From positions 372,001 through 436,000 of the forward strand of contig NZ_WJIE01000002.1 in NCBI RefSeq assembly GCF_009649845.1: a stretch of 64,000 nt of DNA, written 5' to 3'. The position numbers and the translations under genes are program-made. Below, piece after piece: positions 48,131 through 57,701 of the stretch. The notes under the pieces were generated by a model. The model was not told where the DNA came from. It ran no database searches and saw only the letters and a program-made list of their open reading frames with translations. The stretch is from Polyangium spumosum. GTDB taxonomy: Bacteria; Myxococcota_A; Polyangia; Polyangiales; Polyangiaceae. Positions within the stretch are counted from its first letter, which is position 1, and every line of letters starts with the position of its first letter.

Positions 48131-48494
48131 GTGGTCGACGACCTCGTCCACGTGGTCGACGACCTCGTCCACGTGGTCGACGACCTCGTCCACGTGGTGG
48201 ATCGATCTCGTCGGCGTGGTCGACGACCTCGTCCACGTGGTGGATCGATCTCGTCGGCGTGGTCGACGACCTCGTCCACGTGGTGGATCGATCTCGTCCA
48301 CGTGGTCGACGAACTCGTCCACGTAGTGGATCGACCTCGTCCGCGTGGTCGACGATCTCGTCCACGTGGTCGACGACCTCGTCCACGTGGTGGATCGATC
48401 TCGTCGGCGTGGTCGACGACCTCGTCCACGTGGTGGATCGACCTCGTCCACGTGGTCGATGACCTCGTCCACGTGGTGGATCGACCTCGTCCTG
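48131..48494. repeat. Tandem array of seventeen 21/22-base units
   Basis: Ten 21-base A units (starting GTGGTCGACGA and ending CCAC) and seven 22-base B units (starting GTGGTGGATCGA) follow one another in the order AAABABABABAABABAB. Sixteen of the seventeen units are nearly identical; variants differ at one to three bases. Each A unit has a GTCGAC palindrome, and most joints form CCACGTGG. The 22-base units break any reading frame, so the array is not coding. It fills almost all of the space between two convergent genes (stops at 48110 and 48510). It could be a protein-binding array, a structured terminator or a minisatellite; function unknown. Confidence 0.93.
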
Positions 48495-48509
48495 GACGGT
48501 GACGCCGTT

Positions 48510-49730
48510 TCACCCCACCCCGAGCACCTTCGCCGCCATCGGGAGCAGCGGCGCGACCCCGGCCCAGGCTGCGGCGACCGAGAGGACGTCGTACGCGATC
48601 ACCTCGCGGCGCGCCTGCTCGATCGCCTCGTCCGGCGCGCCCGGCGTGGTCTCGGGGGCATCGGGCGATTGCCCGTCGCGGTAGATGCCGAGGCGTGGTG
48701 CCGTCTTCGCTCCGCGGAGCCAATCGAGGTATTTGCCGGCGCGGTGGCGGCGGACCTGGAGCTCCAGGGCGAGCAGCATGCCCAGAAGACCCGCGATCAT
48801 CCAGGCGCGCGGGGGGCTCACGTGTTCGTCGACCATGTTGCCTTTGAGGTGGGCGAGTTGGCCGTCAAAAAACGCGAAATGACGAGAGCCATCGTCGAGT
48901 GTGACGAAAGCACGCCCACGATACTCCCGGCGGACGGTCAAAGCGGCGCTCCGCTCGAAGAGAAACTGGCAGCTCCGTGGGCCGATGGAGACCTCGCACC
49001 GGCGCATGGAGACATTGCAGGACCGCTCGATCGCCATCCCATCCACGTGATCCCTGTAGACGTGTAGCGTCGCGGGCCATTTCCCCTCGCGATCGATCAC
49101 CTCCGCGGGCTCGCCCGTCGCAGGCGGCAAGACGCCCACGACGGGGAGCGAGGAGAGATAGGTCTCCAGCGTTGGGAGGCGCCGGGCGCGGACGAAGGCA
49201 AGAAGGAGGACCACCGCGGCGAGCAGGAGCGAGGCGAGGCTCGCGGCGCGGAGCGCGCGCCCCCCCCACCCGCGACGCACGCGCAGCATCAGACTCGCAA
49301 TGGCGACGCCGATCCCGCCCACGAGAGGGAAAACGAAGGGCGCGAGGGCCGCGAACCATCCATCCGGGTGGCGGAAGGGCCACGAAAAGTCCTCGAGGGC
49401 AAACGCGTCGATGCAATAGCTACAAGCACAACTGAGCGGATCGGCCGTGATACGCGCGTCCATGCCGAGCTTCGCGGCGAAATGGAGGAGAGGGGCCGCC
49501 ACGAGCAGGCCGGAGGCGGCCACGATGTGCCGACCGGGATCGCGGCTCAGGAAGAGGAGGAGCACGAGCGCGGCGAGCGAGGCGGCGAAGACATGCGTCC
49601 AGACGGACAGAGAGGAGGCATAAGCCGCCGAAAGCGCGCCGCCGACCAGCGCGAGCTTCCACAAGAAAGAAGCCCCAGCGCCGGCGCTCGGCCGAGGTGG
49701 CGTGTCCTCGCGCGTCTCCTCCTCATCCAT
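48510..49730 (-). CDS. Polytopic membrane protein, function unknown
   Basis: 406 residues from the ATG at 49730 (GAGGGG site), chosen because residues upstream are not membrane-like. A charged N-terminus precedes about four hydrophobic helices, a soluble extracytoplasmic part of ~120 residues with Cys residues ([19 protein letters not shown]), another helix ([16 protein letters not shown]) and a last hydrophobic stretch. A further Cys cluster lies in CACSYC. No family motif recognised. Its 3' end abuts the tandem array. Confidence 0.7.
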   Translation of the reverse strand: MDEEETREDTPPRPSAGAGASFLWKLALVGGALSAAYASSLSVWTHVFAASLAALVLLLFLSRDPGRHIVAASGLLVAAPLLHFAAKLGMDARITADPLSCACSYCIDAFALEDFSWPFRHPDGWFAALAPFVFPLVGGIGVAIASLMLRVRRGWGGRALRAASLASLLLAAVVLLLAFVRARRLPTLETYLSSLPVVGVLPPATGEPAEVIDREGKWPATLHVYRDHVDGMAIERSCNVSMRRCEVSIGPRSCQFLFERSAALTVRREYRGRAFVTLDDGSRHFAFFDGQLAHLKGNMVDEHVSPPRAWMIAGLLGMLLALELQVRRHRAGKYLDWLRGAKTAPRLGIYRDGQSPDAPETTPGAPDEAIEQARREVIAYDVLSVAAAWAGVAPLLPMAAKVLGVG

Positions 49731-49847
49731 CGGCCCCTCCCCGCTCTCCTTCGACACGGCGTGCAGAATGCCCGGCCAAGCCGAGAGCCGCAAGAGGCCG
49801 CTCGCCCCCACTCCCACCTCCCCTCCCCCGTGCTACATCCGGCAGCG

Positions 49848-50165
49848 ATGCCCCCCGCGCCCGAAGGTCCCGCCACCCTCGCCGAGGACGAGGTCCGCTC
49901 GCTCGCCCGCCTCGCCAACCTCGACCTCCCGGACGCCGAGATCCAGCGCCTCACCGGCGATCTCGGCCGCATCCTCGCGTACGTCCGGCAGCTCGAAGAG
50001 CTCGACGTCACGGGGATCGAGCCGACGCTTCATGTCGAAATCGAGAGAGCGCCGCTCCGCGCGGACGAGCCACACGAGAGCTTGCCGCACGAGATCGCGC
50101 TGCGGGAGGCGCCGCGCACGTCGATGGAGGGGTTCGCGGTGCCGGGCTTCGTGGAAGAGGATTGA
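49848..50165 (+). CDS. gatC: Aspartyl/glutamyl-tRNA amidotransferase subunit C
   Basis: 105 residues, the usual GatC size. Conserved [20 protein letters not shown] and [15 protein letters not shown] segments. GatC ties GatA to GatB in the GatCAB complex, which turns Glu-tRNA(Gln) or Asp-tRNA(Asn) into the amidated form. It sits two bases before gatA. Confidence 0.92.
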   Translation: MPPAPEGPATLAEDEVRSLARLANLDLPDAEIQRLTGDLGRILAYVRQLEELDVTGIEPTLHVEIERAPLRADEPHESLPHEIALREAPRTSMEGFAVPGFVEED

Positions 50166-50167
50166 TC

Positions 50168-51700
50168 ATGGACCCGACGGTGCTCGATCGTTCGATCCCG
50201 GAGCTCGCAGGCCTCGTCACACGCGGCGAGGTCTCGGCCGAGGAGGTCACCACGGCCTGCCTCGATCGCATCACGAAGCGCGACGGCGCGCTCGGGGCCT
50301 TCTTGACCGTGCAGGCCGACGAGGCGCTCGAGGCCGCCCGCGCGGTAGACCAGAAACGCGCCCGCGGTGAAGCGCTGGGGCCACTCGCCGGCGTGCCCAT
50401 CGGCATCAAGGACGCCCTCTGCACGCGCGACGCGCCGACGACCGCGGGATCACGTATCCTGCTCCGGCCCGCATCGAAGGGCGAGGCGGCGGCCGATCCG
50501 CGGCGCGGCTTTCGCCCGCCGTACGACGCCACCGTGGTCGCGCGCCTGCGCGCGGCCGGCGCGGTGCTCGTCGGCAAGACGAACATGGACGAGTTCGCGA
50601 TGGGCTCGTCGAACGAAAACAGCGCGTTTTTCCCGGCCCGAAACCCGTGGGATCCGACGCGCACCCCGGGCGGCTCCTCGGGCGGGAGCGCGGTCTGCGT
50701 GGCGGCCGGCCTGGCGCCGGGCGCGCTCGGGTCGGATACGGGCGGCAGCATTCGCCAGCCCGCGGCGCTCACGGGGACGGTGGGGATCAAGCCGACGTAC
50801 GGGCGCGTCTCGCGGTATGGCCTCGTCGCCTTCGCGTCGAGCCTCGATCAGGTCGGGCCGTTCGCGGCGGACGTGCGCTCGGCGGCGCGGCTGCTCGGCG
50901 TCATCGCGGGCCACGATCCACACGACCAGACGAGCCTCGGCGCGCCCGTCGCGCACTACGAGGACGCCTGCGGGCGCGACGTCAAAGGGCTCCGGATCGG
51001 CGTGCCGGAGGAGTATTTCGCCAAGGGGATTGAACCAGCCGTCGAAAAGAGCGTGCGCGAGGCGCTCGCCGGGCTCGTCTCGCTCGGCTGCGAGCTCGTG
51101 CCGGTGCGTCTGCCGCATACCCGTTATGCCGTGGCCACGTATTACGTGCTCGCGACGGCCGAGGCCTCGTCGAACCTCTCGCGTTATGACGGCGTGCGCT
51201 TCGGCGCGCGCGCGGAGGGCGCGGAGGACCTCGCGGCGCTTTATGCAAGGACGCGTGGGCAGAACTTCGGCCGCGAGGTCGCGCGGCGCATCGTGCTCGG
51301 GACGTACGTGCTCTCGGCGGGGTATTACGACGCGTATTACCTGCGGGCGCAGCGGGTCCGCACGCTCATCCGGCGCGATTTCGAGGAGGTGTTCCGGCAG
51401 GTCGACGTCCTCGCGGCGCCGGTCTCGCCGACGGTCGCATTCCCGCTCGGCGAGCGGGTCGACGATCCGCTCGCGATGTACCTCGCCGACATTTACACGT
51501 TGCCCGCGAGCCTGGCCGGCGTGCCCGCGCTGAGCGTCCCGTGCGCGCCCACGCCCGCGGCGGACGGCGTCCCATCGCTTCCCGTGGGATTGCAGCTCGT
51601 GGGCCCGCCGCTCGAAGAGGCGCGCCTCTGCGCGCTCGCCGCCGCGTGGGAAGGAATCTCGCCGGCCCGCGGATCGCGGCCGAAGGTATCGGGAGCATGA
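50168..51700 (+). CDS. gatA: Aspartyl/glutamyl-tRNA amidotransferase subunit A
   Basis: 510 residues, slightly long for GatA. Amidase signature intact: Lys81 in [15 protein letters not shown] and [11 protein letters not shown] supply the Ser-cisSer-Lys triad; it releases ammonia from glutamine for GatB. A ~20-residue insertion (around [14 protein letters not shown]) precedes the [11 protein letters not shown] block. gatB is not in the window. The stop overlaps the acetyltransferase start (ATGA). Confidence 0.95.
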   Translation: MDPTVLDRSIPELAGLVTRGEVSAEEVTTACLDRITKRDGALGAFLTVQADEALEAARAVDQKRARGEALGPLAGVPIGIKDALCTRDAPTTAGSRILLRPASKGEAAADPRRGFRPPYDATVVARLRAAGAVLVGKTNMDEFAMGSSNENSAFFPARNPWDPTRTPGGSSGGSAVCVAAGLAPGALGSDTGGSIRQPAALTGTVGIKPTYGRVSRYGLVAFASSLDQVGPFAADVRSAARLLGVIAGHDPHDQTSLGAPVAHYEDACGRDVKGLRIGVPEEYFAKGIEPAVEKSVREALAGLVSLGCELVPVRLPHTRYAVATYYVLATAEASSNLSRYDGVRFGARAEGAEDLAALYARTRGQNFGREVARRIVLGTYVLSAGYYDAYYLRAQRVRTLIRRDFEEVFRQVDVLAAPVSPTVAFPLGERVDDPLAMYLADIYTLPASLAGVPALSVPCAPTPAADGVPSLPVGLQLVGPPLEEARLCALAAAWEGISPARGSRPKVSGA

Positions 51701-52293
51701 ACGATCCTCGTTTCGTCACCGCCGTGGCCGGTCCGGAGCATGCCGCGGGATTACGCGCGCTCTTCTCGGCGGCCTCGTCCACGTGTTTTTGCCGGTTCTG
51801 GCATTTCGACGGGACGAACAACGACTGGCTCGACCGCTGCGCGAATGCGCCCGAGGAGAACGCCGCCGCGTTTTTCGGCGGGCTCGATTCCGGGAAGGAC
51901 GAGGCGAAGGGGATCGTGGCCCTCTCCGAGCAGACGCTCGTCGGCTGGCTGAAGGTCTCGCCCGCGGCCGTGATGCGCAAGGCCTACGAGCGGCGCTTCT
52001 ACAAGCAACTGCCGGCATTTCAGGGGGATCGCGAGGGCGTGTTCCTGCTCGGCTGCGCGCTCGTGCATCCGGGCTTCCGCAAGCAAGGCGTGGCGAAGGC
52101 GCTCGTCGCGGGCGCCGTGGCGTACGCGAAGGACAGCTTCGGCGCGCGTGTGCTCGAGGCATTGCCGCGCCGGCCGAAGGAGCCGGTGAGCGACGAGGAG
52201 TTATGGACCGGGCCGATGGGCGCGTTCGAGGGGAACGGGTTCGTCGAGGTGGGCGGGCTGGAGCCGTATCCGGTGCTGCGGCGGGTGCTTTAG
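51697..52293 (+). CDS. GNAT-family N-acetyltransferase
   Basis: 198 residues. GNAT fold seen in [23 protein letters not shown] (acetyl-CoA binding motif A of type R/QxxGxA) and the C-terminal β-strand [18 protein letters not shown] Cys pair near the start ([10 protein letters not shown]) is unusual for the family. Substrate unknown. Translationally coupled to gatA and, by a shared base at the stop, to the following lipoprotein gene. Confidence 0.82.
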   Translation: MNDPRFVTAVAGPEHAAGLRALFSAASSTCFCRFWHFDGTNNDWLDRCANAPEENAAAFFGGLDSGKDEAKGIVALSEQTLVGWLKVSPAAVMRKAYERRFYKQLPAFQGDREGVFLLGCALVHPGFRKQGVAKALVAGAVAYAKDSFGARVLEALPRRPKEPVSDEELWTGPMGAFEGNGFVEVGGLEPYPVLRRVL

Positions 52294-53555
52294 TGCGCGC
52301 GCGTCTCCTCCCCCTCCTGCCCGCCCTGCTCTTCGCGATCGGCTGCGACCGCTGCACGCCGAAGGAACAGGTCACGACGTCCGACGCGGCCCCCGTGGCC
52401 CCGGCGCCGATCCCCATCCCCACGGACGAGCTGCCGCCGCCACCCGCGCCCTGGACGTTCAAGCCCGCGCGTATCGGGCCGGGGATCCCGGGGATCGCGC
52501 TTCCCACCGGCTGCGAGACGCGCGCGCCCTTGGTCCGCGCGAAGGTCGCCCCCTCCACGCGGTTCGTCGCCGCGCCACACGCGCCGGGCACGCTCGTGGT
52601 GGCCGACGCGGACGAGGCGGAGACGCCGCCGCAGCTCAAAGGCGTCGCGGGCCTCGTCCTCGACCCGGAAGGCGAGAGCAAGGACGCGACCCGGCTGCCC
52701 TGGTTCGAGGCCGAGGCGATGCCGCGCCTCGCGCGCACCGACGCCGGCGCGTGGCTCGCGGCCTACGCCGAGCAGGGCGACGACAAGCTCACGCGTGTCC
52801 TCGTGTACCAGGGCGACCACGCGACGCCGATCGGCCAGGGCGACAGGTTCGACGCGGTCGATCTCACGTGCAGAGCCACGCAATGCGCGCTGCTCACGAC
52901 GCGCCTCGGCAACGTCGCGGCCGCGGGCGCCGATCTCTGGGTGGGCGCCCCGAACGAGCCCGCCTCCGCGTGGAAGCGGACCGAGATCGTCCCGGACGCG
53001 GACGAGAGCGACGCGCGCCCCTCGTTGCTCGCGCGGGTCGAGGCAAGCGCGGGCGGCGGCGTGGTCGCGGCGCTGCTCGAAGGGCAAGAGCTCGTCTTCT
53101 GGGAGGCAAAAGCCGGCGCGGCGCGCTCGCTCGGGCGCGTACCGGCGCCCTTCGGGGTCGTGGACGCGACCGTGGTGGCCACGCAGCCGATCGCGCTCGT
53201 GTACGGGGCCGCCATCGACGACGAAGGTTGCGCCAAGGAGGGCGGCAAGCTGCGCTTCGAACGGATCGGCAAGGAGGCGGCCGAGGTGCGCGCGCACGCC
53301 CCGCCGATCTCGGGCGCGCTGCGTCCGCTCGAGCGCGGCGTGCTCGCCGCCTACCTCGCCCCGCTCGGCTGCGGGGTCACGCGGAAGGTGGCGTACGCGG
53401 TCGTCCTCGACGGCGAGGGCACGCCGATCTCGACGCCGATGCCCGTGGCAGACGCGACGCACTTCGCCGTGGCAACACGCGGGGCCGACGTGGACATGTG
53501 GATCCAGGCGGGGGACGAGGTGACGTGGGTGCGCGCGACGTGCAGGGCGCCGTGA
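52293..53555 (+). CDS. Lipoprotein, possible β-propeller-like fold
   Basis: 420 residues. The GTG start overlaps the previous stop (TAGTG) and opens a lipoprotein signal (FAIGC, Cys18). A Pro-rich linker precedes a ~330-residue domain with repeated short β-like stretches (GTLVVADADEA, RVLVYQGDHATPIG, ELVFWEAKAGAARSLG, AYAVVLDGEGTPI) that may form a propeller; this is a guess from spacing. Four or five Cys are scattered through it. It ends seven bases before the convergent TOPRIM-like gene. Confidence 0.72.
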   Translation: MRARLLPLLPALLFAIGCDRCTPKEQVTTSDAAPVAPAPIPIPTDELPPPPAPWTFKPARIGPGIPGIALPTGCETRAPLVRAKVAPSTRFVAAPHAPGTLVVADADEAETPPQLKGVAGLVLDPEGESKDATRLPWFEAEAMPRLARTDAGAWLAAYAEQGDDKLTRVLVYQGDHATPIGQGDRFDAVDLTCRATQCALLTTRLGNVAAAGADLWVGAPNEPASAWKRTEIVPDADESDARPSLLARVEASAGGGVVAALLEGQELVFWEAKAGAARSLGRVPAPFGVVDATVVATQPIALVYGAAIDDEGCAKEGGKLRFERIGKEAAEVRAHAPPISGALRPLERGVLAAYLAPLGCGVTRKVAYAVVLDGEGTPISTPMPVADATHFAVATRGADVDMWIQAGDEVTWVRATCRAP

Positions 53556-53562
53556 GGTCTTC

Positions 53563-54171
53563 CTAGGTCTTCGTCTCCGTCTTCGTCAACAGCGCACGCG
53601 AGGCCCGATCGAGCCAGCGTCGCAGCGAACGAGCATCCGCTGGAAGGCTTCGAAGCCCTCTCTCCTCGACGAACCTCACCATCGCGGCGGTATCCTTCTC
53701 CCCCACCCCGCGCGCTGCGAGCTCTTCCTCCGGCCTGCGCATCACCTCGGAGCCTGGGATCCCAGCGACGGCGACGAGCCACGACTCCAGCTTCTCGATC
53801 GCGACCCCGCCGACGATCGCCGCTCCCTCGCCCGACAGCTCGGCGATCGCGCGCTCGATGTCCTCGTCGCGGTGAGCGAACTTCGGCTTGTCGCGGTCCC
53901 GCGTGAACACGAAGACGTCGCAGCCGCGTTTCTTCGCGTGGTGGAAGGCGCGCCGAACGTTGAGCTCCTCGCCTTTGCCGCCGATCCCGACCTGAAGCTT
54001 CGGGGTCTTCTTCCAGAGGATCGCGTCCACGACCTTCCACCCGTCGGGGCAGACCTGCCGCAGCAAAGCTTCGACCACGCCGGGCTCCGGATCGTCGCCT
54101 CGAAACACGACATCGACGGCGAATCCTCCGAGCTCGTTTTTGCCTTCGCCTGCCAGGATGACGCGGATCAC
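53563..54171 (-). CDS. TOPRIM-like (DUF4276/RloB-type) protein coupled to an ATPase
   Basis: 202 residues; GTG start overlapping the ATPase stop (GTGA). The pattern is that of a stand-alone TOPRIM domain: Glu9 in ILAGEGKNELG, then VFVFTRDRD with the acidic pair Asp92/Asp94, and AIEKLESWLVA (about 124-134), the segment typical of DUF4276-like proteins. TOPRIM domains of this kind bind metal and cut or bind nucleic acid. Pairing with the ATPase at 54168 matches two-gene units such as RloA/RloB-like AbiL, or PARIS-type ATPase/TOPRIM systems. A nuclease role is inference; the family call is moderate. Confidence 0.7.
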   Translation of the reverse strand: MIRVILAGEGKNELGGFAVDVVFRGDDPEPGVVEALLRQVCPDGWKVVDAILWKKTPKLQVGIGGKGEELNVRRAFHHAKKRGCDVFVFTRDRDKPKFAHRDEDIERAIAELSGEGAAIVGGVAIEKLESWLVAVAGIPGSEVMRRPEEELAARGVGEKDTAAMVRFVEERGLRSLPADARSLRRWLDRASRALLTKTETKT

Positions 54172-55139
54172 GGCTCGGTGCCCTGGAGGAGCGGCGCCTC
54201 GTCCTCCCCGTTGGCGTACGCGATCCAGAGCTCGCCGAGGGCGTAGACCTTGAAGCGCTCCTCGAAGTCGGGGGTGTCCTGGATGCGCTTGACCCGCGTC
54301 CCCTCCGTGGCGGTGCGCGTCACGACGGAGACCTCCTCGGGACGGAGCTCGTTGACGACGAGCGGGCTGTGCGTCGCCATCACCACCTGCGTCCCCGACT
54401 CCTCCACGATGGCGCGGAGGATACGGACGACCTCCGCGATACGCGCCGGATGAAGGCCGTTTTCCGGCTCTTCCACGAGGAGGAGGGAGACAGGGTCGAG
54501 GTGACGGAGGGCCGCAAACGCGAGGTAGTAGAGGAGCCCCTCGCTGAACCGTTTGCTTTCGATACGCGCGCCGCCAATGAGCTCGGCTTCCAGGGTGACC
54601 TCGCTGGAGGTGACGGCCTTGACGCGCAGGTTCTTGATGGTGGGGAAATGCTTGCGAACGTCGGCGACGATGGCGGCGAAAGCGTCGTCGTTGCGGTTGC
54701 GGATGGCGAAGAAGATGCCCGCGAGTCCGTGACCACGGTCGTCGAGGAAGTCGATCGACCCCGTTTCGGGGATCAAACCACTCGGCTTGCGGAGCGCGTC
54801 GGGGTCGAGGCGAACGAGGCGTGCGCCGTGAAGCTCGTCGACGAGGGCCGGCGTCGGCTGATGCGGGGTGCGCTGCAAGGGCGCCCGAACCTGGAACTCG
54901 TGTGCATCAACCATGCACGCGAGCACGCCGTCGGACGCCGCGTAGGCATCAAACGCGGCAAGCGCCTCCTCGTGGTCACGGAATGAACGTCGCCGTGCGA
55001 ACTGCACCAGGGTCCAAAGCCCATGCAGGATGGTGCTCTTCCCGCTGTCGTTCGGCCCGATGAAGGCATGCAGCGGCGTCAGCGTCGCCTCGACGTCGAG
55101 CAAGCAGCCGAAATTCTTGGCGCGGAAGGTCTGGATCAT
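54168..55139 (-). CDS. AAA/ABC-type ATPase (AAA_15/21, OLD-like)
   Basis: 323 residues from the ATG at 55139 (upstream codons are not conserved). It follows the RecF/OLD layout: N-terminal TFRAKNFGCLLDVEATLTPLHAFIGPNDSGKST (Walker A, residues 28-36), signature KRFSEG (199-201), Walker B LLLVEEPENGLHP (about 219-231), and switch ATHSPL (His257). No TOPRIM domain is fused; it is encoded by the next, overlapping gene. The protein probably dimerises on ATP and controls the partner. Promoter should lie in the 134 bases before the divergent epimerase. Confidence 0.87.
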   Translation of the reverse strand: MIQTFRAKNFGCLLDVEATLTPLHAFIGPNDSGKSTILHGLWTLVQFARRRSFRDHEEALAAFDAYAASDGVLACMVDAHEFQVRAPLQRTPHQPTPALVDELHGARLVRLDPDALRKPSGLIPETGSIDFLDDRGHGLAGIFFAIRNRNDDAFAAIVADVRKHFPTIKNLRVKAVTSSEVTLEAELIGGARIESKRFSEGLLYYLAFAALRHLDPVSLLLVEEPENGLHPARIAEVVRILRAIVEESGTQVVMATHSPLVVNELRPEEVSVVTRTATEGTRVKRIQDTPDFEERFKVYALGELWIAYANGEDEAPLLQGTEP

Positions 55140-55273
55140 CGCGTCCCCGGAGCCCCTTCTACACCTGCCCAGGCGGATCGTCACCTCGGGGCGGCCCGGG
55201 AAGTCCTGGGCGAACCCTGAAAACGCGGGAGTTGCGCTCGGCCCGCGAGCGGGTAGTGTCGAGTCCGCGCTGC

Positions 55274-56338
55274 ATGGCAGATCCGATCGACACTACGAAC
55301 AACGAGCCTCGCGAGCCGGTGATCCCGCCGGCGAGGGGCTCGCGGAGCCGCTCGGGGCGCGTCGTCGCGCTCACGGGCGCGGCGTGTTTCCTCGGCCGAA
55401 ACCTCGTGGGCTTGCTGGAGGAAGATCCAGCGACGACGCGGATCGTCACGATCGACGTGAAGTCGCCCGACACGGCCGGCGCGAAGACGCGGCACTTCGA
55501 GGTGGACCTCACGAACCCGAGCTCGGAGGATCGCGTCGCCGAGATCCTCGCGTCGGAGGACGTCGACACGCTCGTGCACCTCTGCTTCCTCTCGTCGCCG
55601 ACACACGCGACGGGCTGGGCGCACGAGCTCGAGTCCGTGGGCACGATGCACCTGCTCAACGCCGCGCGGCAGGTGCGGCTGCGCAAGCTCGTGCAGTGGA
55701 GCCAGACGATGCTCTACGGCGCGCACCCCACGAACCCGAACTTCCTCACGGAGCGGCACGTGTTACGCGCCGATCTGGACGAGCCTTATTTCGCGGACAA
55801 GATCGCCGCCGAGCGCGAGCTCAACGCCTTCGCCGCGAAGTCGAAGGGCACGGTCGTCACGGTCCTGCGCACGGCGCCGATCGTCGGGCCGACGGTGCAG
55901 AACTGGGTCACGCGGTACCTCGGCATGCGCGTCGTGCCCACGCTGCTCGGCTTCGATCCGCTCTTGCAGTTCGTGCACGAGGTCGACGCGCTCGCGGCCT
56001 TCAAGCTCGCGCTCGATCGGGATCATCCGGGCACGTTCAACATCACCTCCGAGGGCGTGTTGCCGCTCTCGACGGTGCTGCGCCTGGCCGGCCGCTCGTC
56101 GATGCCGCTGCCGCACACGCTCGCGAGCTCGCTCGTCGGCGCGCTCTGGCTCACGCAGGCCTCGGCCTTCCCGCCGAGCTTCTTGCGCTACCTGCGTTAC
56201 GTGTGTGTCGCCGACGGCGACAAGGCGGCGCGCGTGATGGGCTTCCGGCCGGCCTACACGACACGCGAGGCGCTGCTCGACTACCTCGCCGCGCAGCGCC
56301 TGCGCGACGCGAACCTGCTGCAGGAGAGCCCTGCCTAG
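55274..56338 (+). CDS. NAD-dependent epimerase/dehydratase (extended SDR)
   Basis: 354 residues from the ATG at 55274. N-terminal Rossmann motif VALTGAACFLGRNL, the acidic NAD-binding end of β2 (TIDVKSPD), and VQWSQTMLYG with an atypical Tyr context; the usual YxxxK catalytic pair is seen less clearly in YFADKIAAERELN (Tyr-x-x-x-Lys shape present as YFADK). The C-terminal part has SDR-extended features. A nucleotide-sugar or lipid-headgroup substrate is possible. It ends 15 bases before the acyltransferase gene, likely one operon. Confidence 0.82.
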   Translation: MADPIDTTNNEPREPVIPPARGSRSRSGRVVALTGAACFLGRNLVGLLEEDPATTRIVTIDVKSPDTAGAKTRHFEVDLTNPSSEDRVAEILASEDVDTLVHLCFLSSPTHATGWAHELESVGTMHLLNAARQVRLRKLVQWSQTMLYGAHPTNPNFLTERHVLRADLDEPYFADKIAAERELNAFAAKSKGTVVTVLRTAPIVGPTVQNWVTRYLGMRVVPTLLGFDPLLQFVHEVDALAAFKLALDRDHPGTFNITSEGVLPLSTVLRLAGRSSMPLPHTLASSLVGALWLTQASAFPPSFLRYLRYVCVADGDKAARVMGFRPAYTTREALLDYLAAQRLRDANLLQESPA

Positions 56339-56353
56339 GCGGGCGGTGTTTCC

Positions 56354-57700
56354 ATGGCGAAGAAGCAGAAGCGCAAGCACAAGGAGCCAAGGGAGCCACG
56401 CGCGGACGCCGCGCCGAACGAGTCCCTCGCGACCGCGGCGTTCGCCGCCGCCGACGCCGGCGAGGACGACGCAGGCGAGGACGACGCAGGCGAAGGGTCC
56501 GCCGCGGAGATCGCGCCCGACGAGACGCGGCTCGTGCCCGGCTACGATCTCGACGCCGACGAGTCGCTCGACGTCGCGCCGATCGGCCCGACCGAGGCCG
56601 TCTTCCGCCCGAGCTTCCCCCCGGCCTCCGTGCGTGGTGAGGCCCTCGGCGAGGAGGCGAGCGCGACGAGCGCCGCGGACATCGAGCAGCAGATCCGCGA
56701 CCTCGAGGCCCGGCTCGACCTCATGATCGGGCAAGGCGTCGAGCGAACGGACGAGCCGGCGTACGTGCCGAAGCCGCCGAGCGACGTCCCCGCGAAGGGC
56801 AAGCGCAGCGACGTGCCTGCGCCGCGGGCCTCGGTGCCGGAGTCGGCGACCGCGAGCGAGGTGCTCTCGCCCGAGTTCTACGCGAAGCAGTGGGGCCGCG
56901 CGGGCCTGCGGAGCCGCTCCGAGGAGGTCGACGAGTTCGGCCTCGATCCGGCCTTCGAGGCGAAGCTCCTGCCCGTGCTCGACTTCATGTCGAAGCGCTA
57001 TTTCCGCGTCGAGGTCGAGGGCGCCGATCACATCCCGAACGAGGGCCGCTGCCTCGTCGTGGCCAACCACGCGGGCGGCCCCCTGCCCTACGACGGCGCG
57101 ATGTTACGCGCGGCCGTCCGCCGCGAGCACCGGGCCCACCGCGAGCTGCGCTGGCTCGCCGAGGACTTCGTCTACTACCTGCCCTTCGTCGGCACGTTCA
57201 TGAACCGCCTCGGCGCGGTGCGCGCCTGCCAGGAGAACGCGGAGCGCCTGCTCAACAAGGGCGCGCTCGTCGCGGTCTTCCCCGAGGGCGCCAAGGGCAT
57301 CGGCAAGCTCTACCGCGACCGCTACAAGCTCCAGCGCTTCGGCCGCGGCGGCTTCATCCGCCTCTGCCTGCGCACGCGCACGCCGCTCGTCCCTTGCGCC
57401 ATCGTCGGCGCCGAGGAGGCGAACCCGATGCTCTACCGCTTCGAGTACATGACGAAGACGCTGGGCATCCCGTACTTCCCGATCACGCCGACGTTCCCGG
57501 CGCTCGGGCCGTTTGGCCTCATGCCCGCGCCGACGAAGTGGCGGATCCGCTTCGGCGAGCCGCTCACCTGGAGCAACTACGGCCCCGAGGCGGCCGACGA
57601 TGAGATCCTCGTGGGGCGCCTGTCCGAGCGCGTGCGCGCCTCGATCCAGAGCATGCTCGACCGGATGCTGTCCGAGCGCCGCTCGGTCTGGCTGGGTTGA
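56354..57700 (+). CDS. Lysophospholipid acyltransferase (PlsC-type)
   Basis: 448 residues. The first ~180 are charged low complexity (Glu/Asp/Ala) with no known fold. The rest is a PlsC domain: VVANHAGGPLPYDGAM (variant of the NHxxxxD motif, with more residues between His and Asp), GAVRACQENAERLL, and FPEGAKG. This longer variant occurs in a subgroup of bacterial acyltransferases. It would transfer an acyl chain to a glycerophospholipid acceptor at the inner membrane. One base separates it from truB. Confidence 0.85.
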   Translation: MAKKQKRKHKEPREPRADAAPNESLATAAFAAADAGEDDAGEDDAGEGSAAEIAPDETRLVPGYDLDADESLDVAPIGPTEAVFRPSFPPASVRGEALGEEASATSAADIEQQIRDLEARLDLMIGQGVERTDEPAYVPKPPSDVPAKGKRSDVPAPRASVPESATASEVLSPEFYAKQWGRAGLRSRSEEVDEFGLDPAFEAKLLPVLDFMSKRYFRVEVEGADHIPNEGRCLVVANHAGGPLPYDGAMLRAAVRREHRAHRELRWLAEDFVYYLPFVGTFMNRLGAVRACQENAERLLNKGALVAVFPEGAKGIGKLYRDRYKLQRFGRGGFIRLCLRTRTPLVPCAIVGAEEANPMLYRFEYMTKTLGIPYFPITPTFPALGPFGLMPAPTKWRIRFGEPLTWSNYGPEAADDEILVGRLSERVRASIQSMLDRMLSERRSVWLG

Positions 57701-57701
57701 C

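Noticed and set aside
48131-48494. CRISPR array
   Set aside because: Units are directly adjacent with no unique spacers, and no cas genes are nearby.
48052-48723. Protein-coding reading of the tandem array (Val-Asp-His/Asp-Glu heptads)
   Set aside because: The 22-base units shift the frame seven times, so no frame keeps one repeat pattern across the array, and there is no ribosome site.
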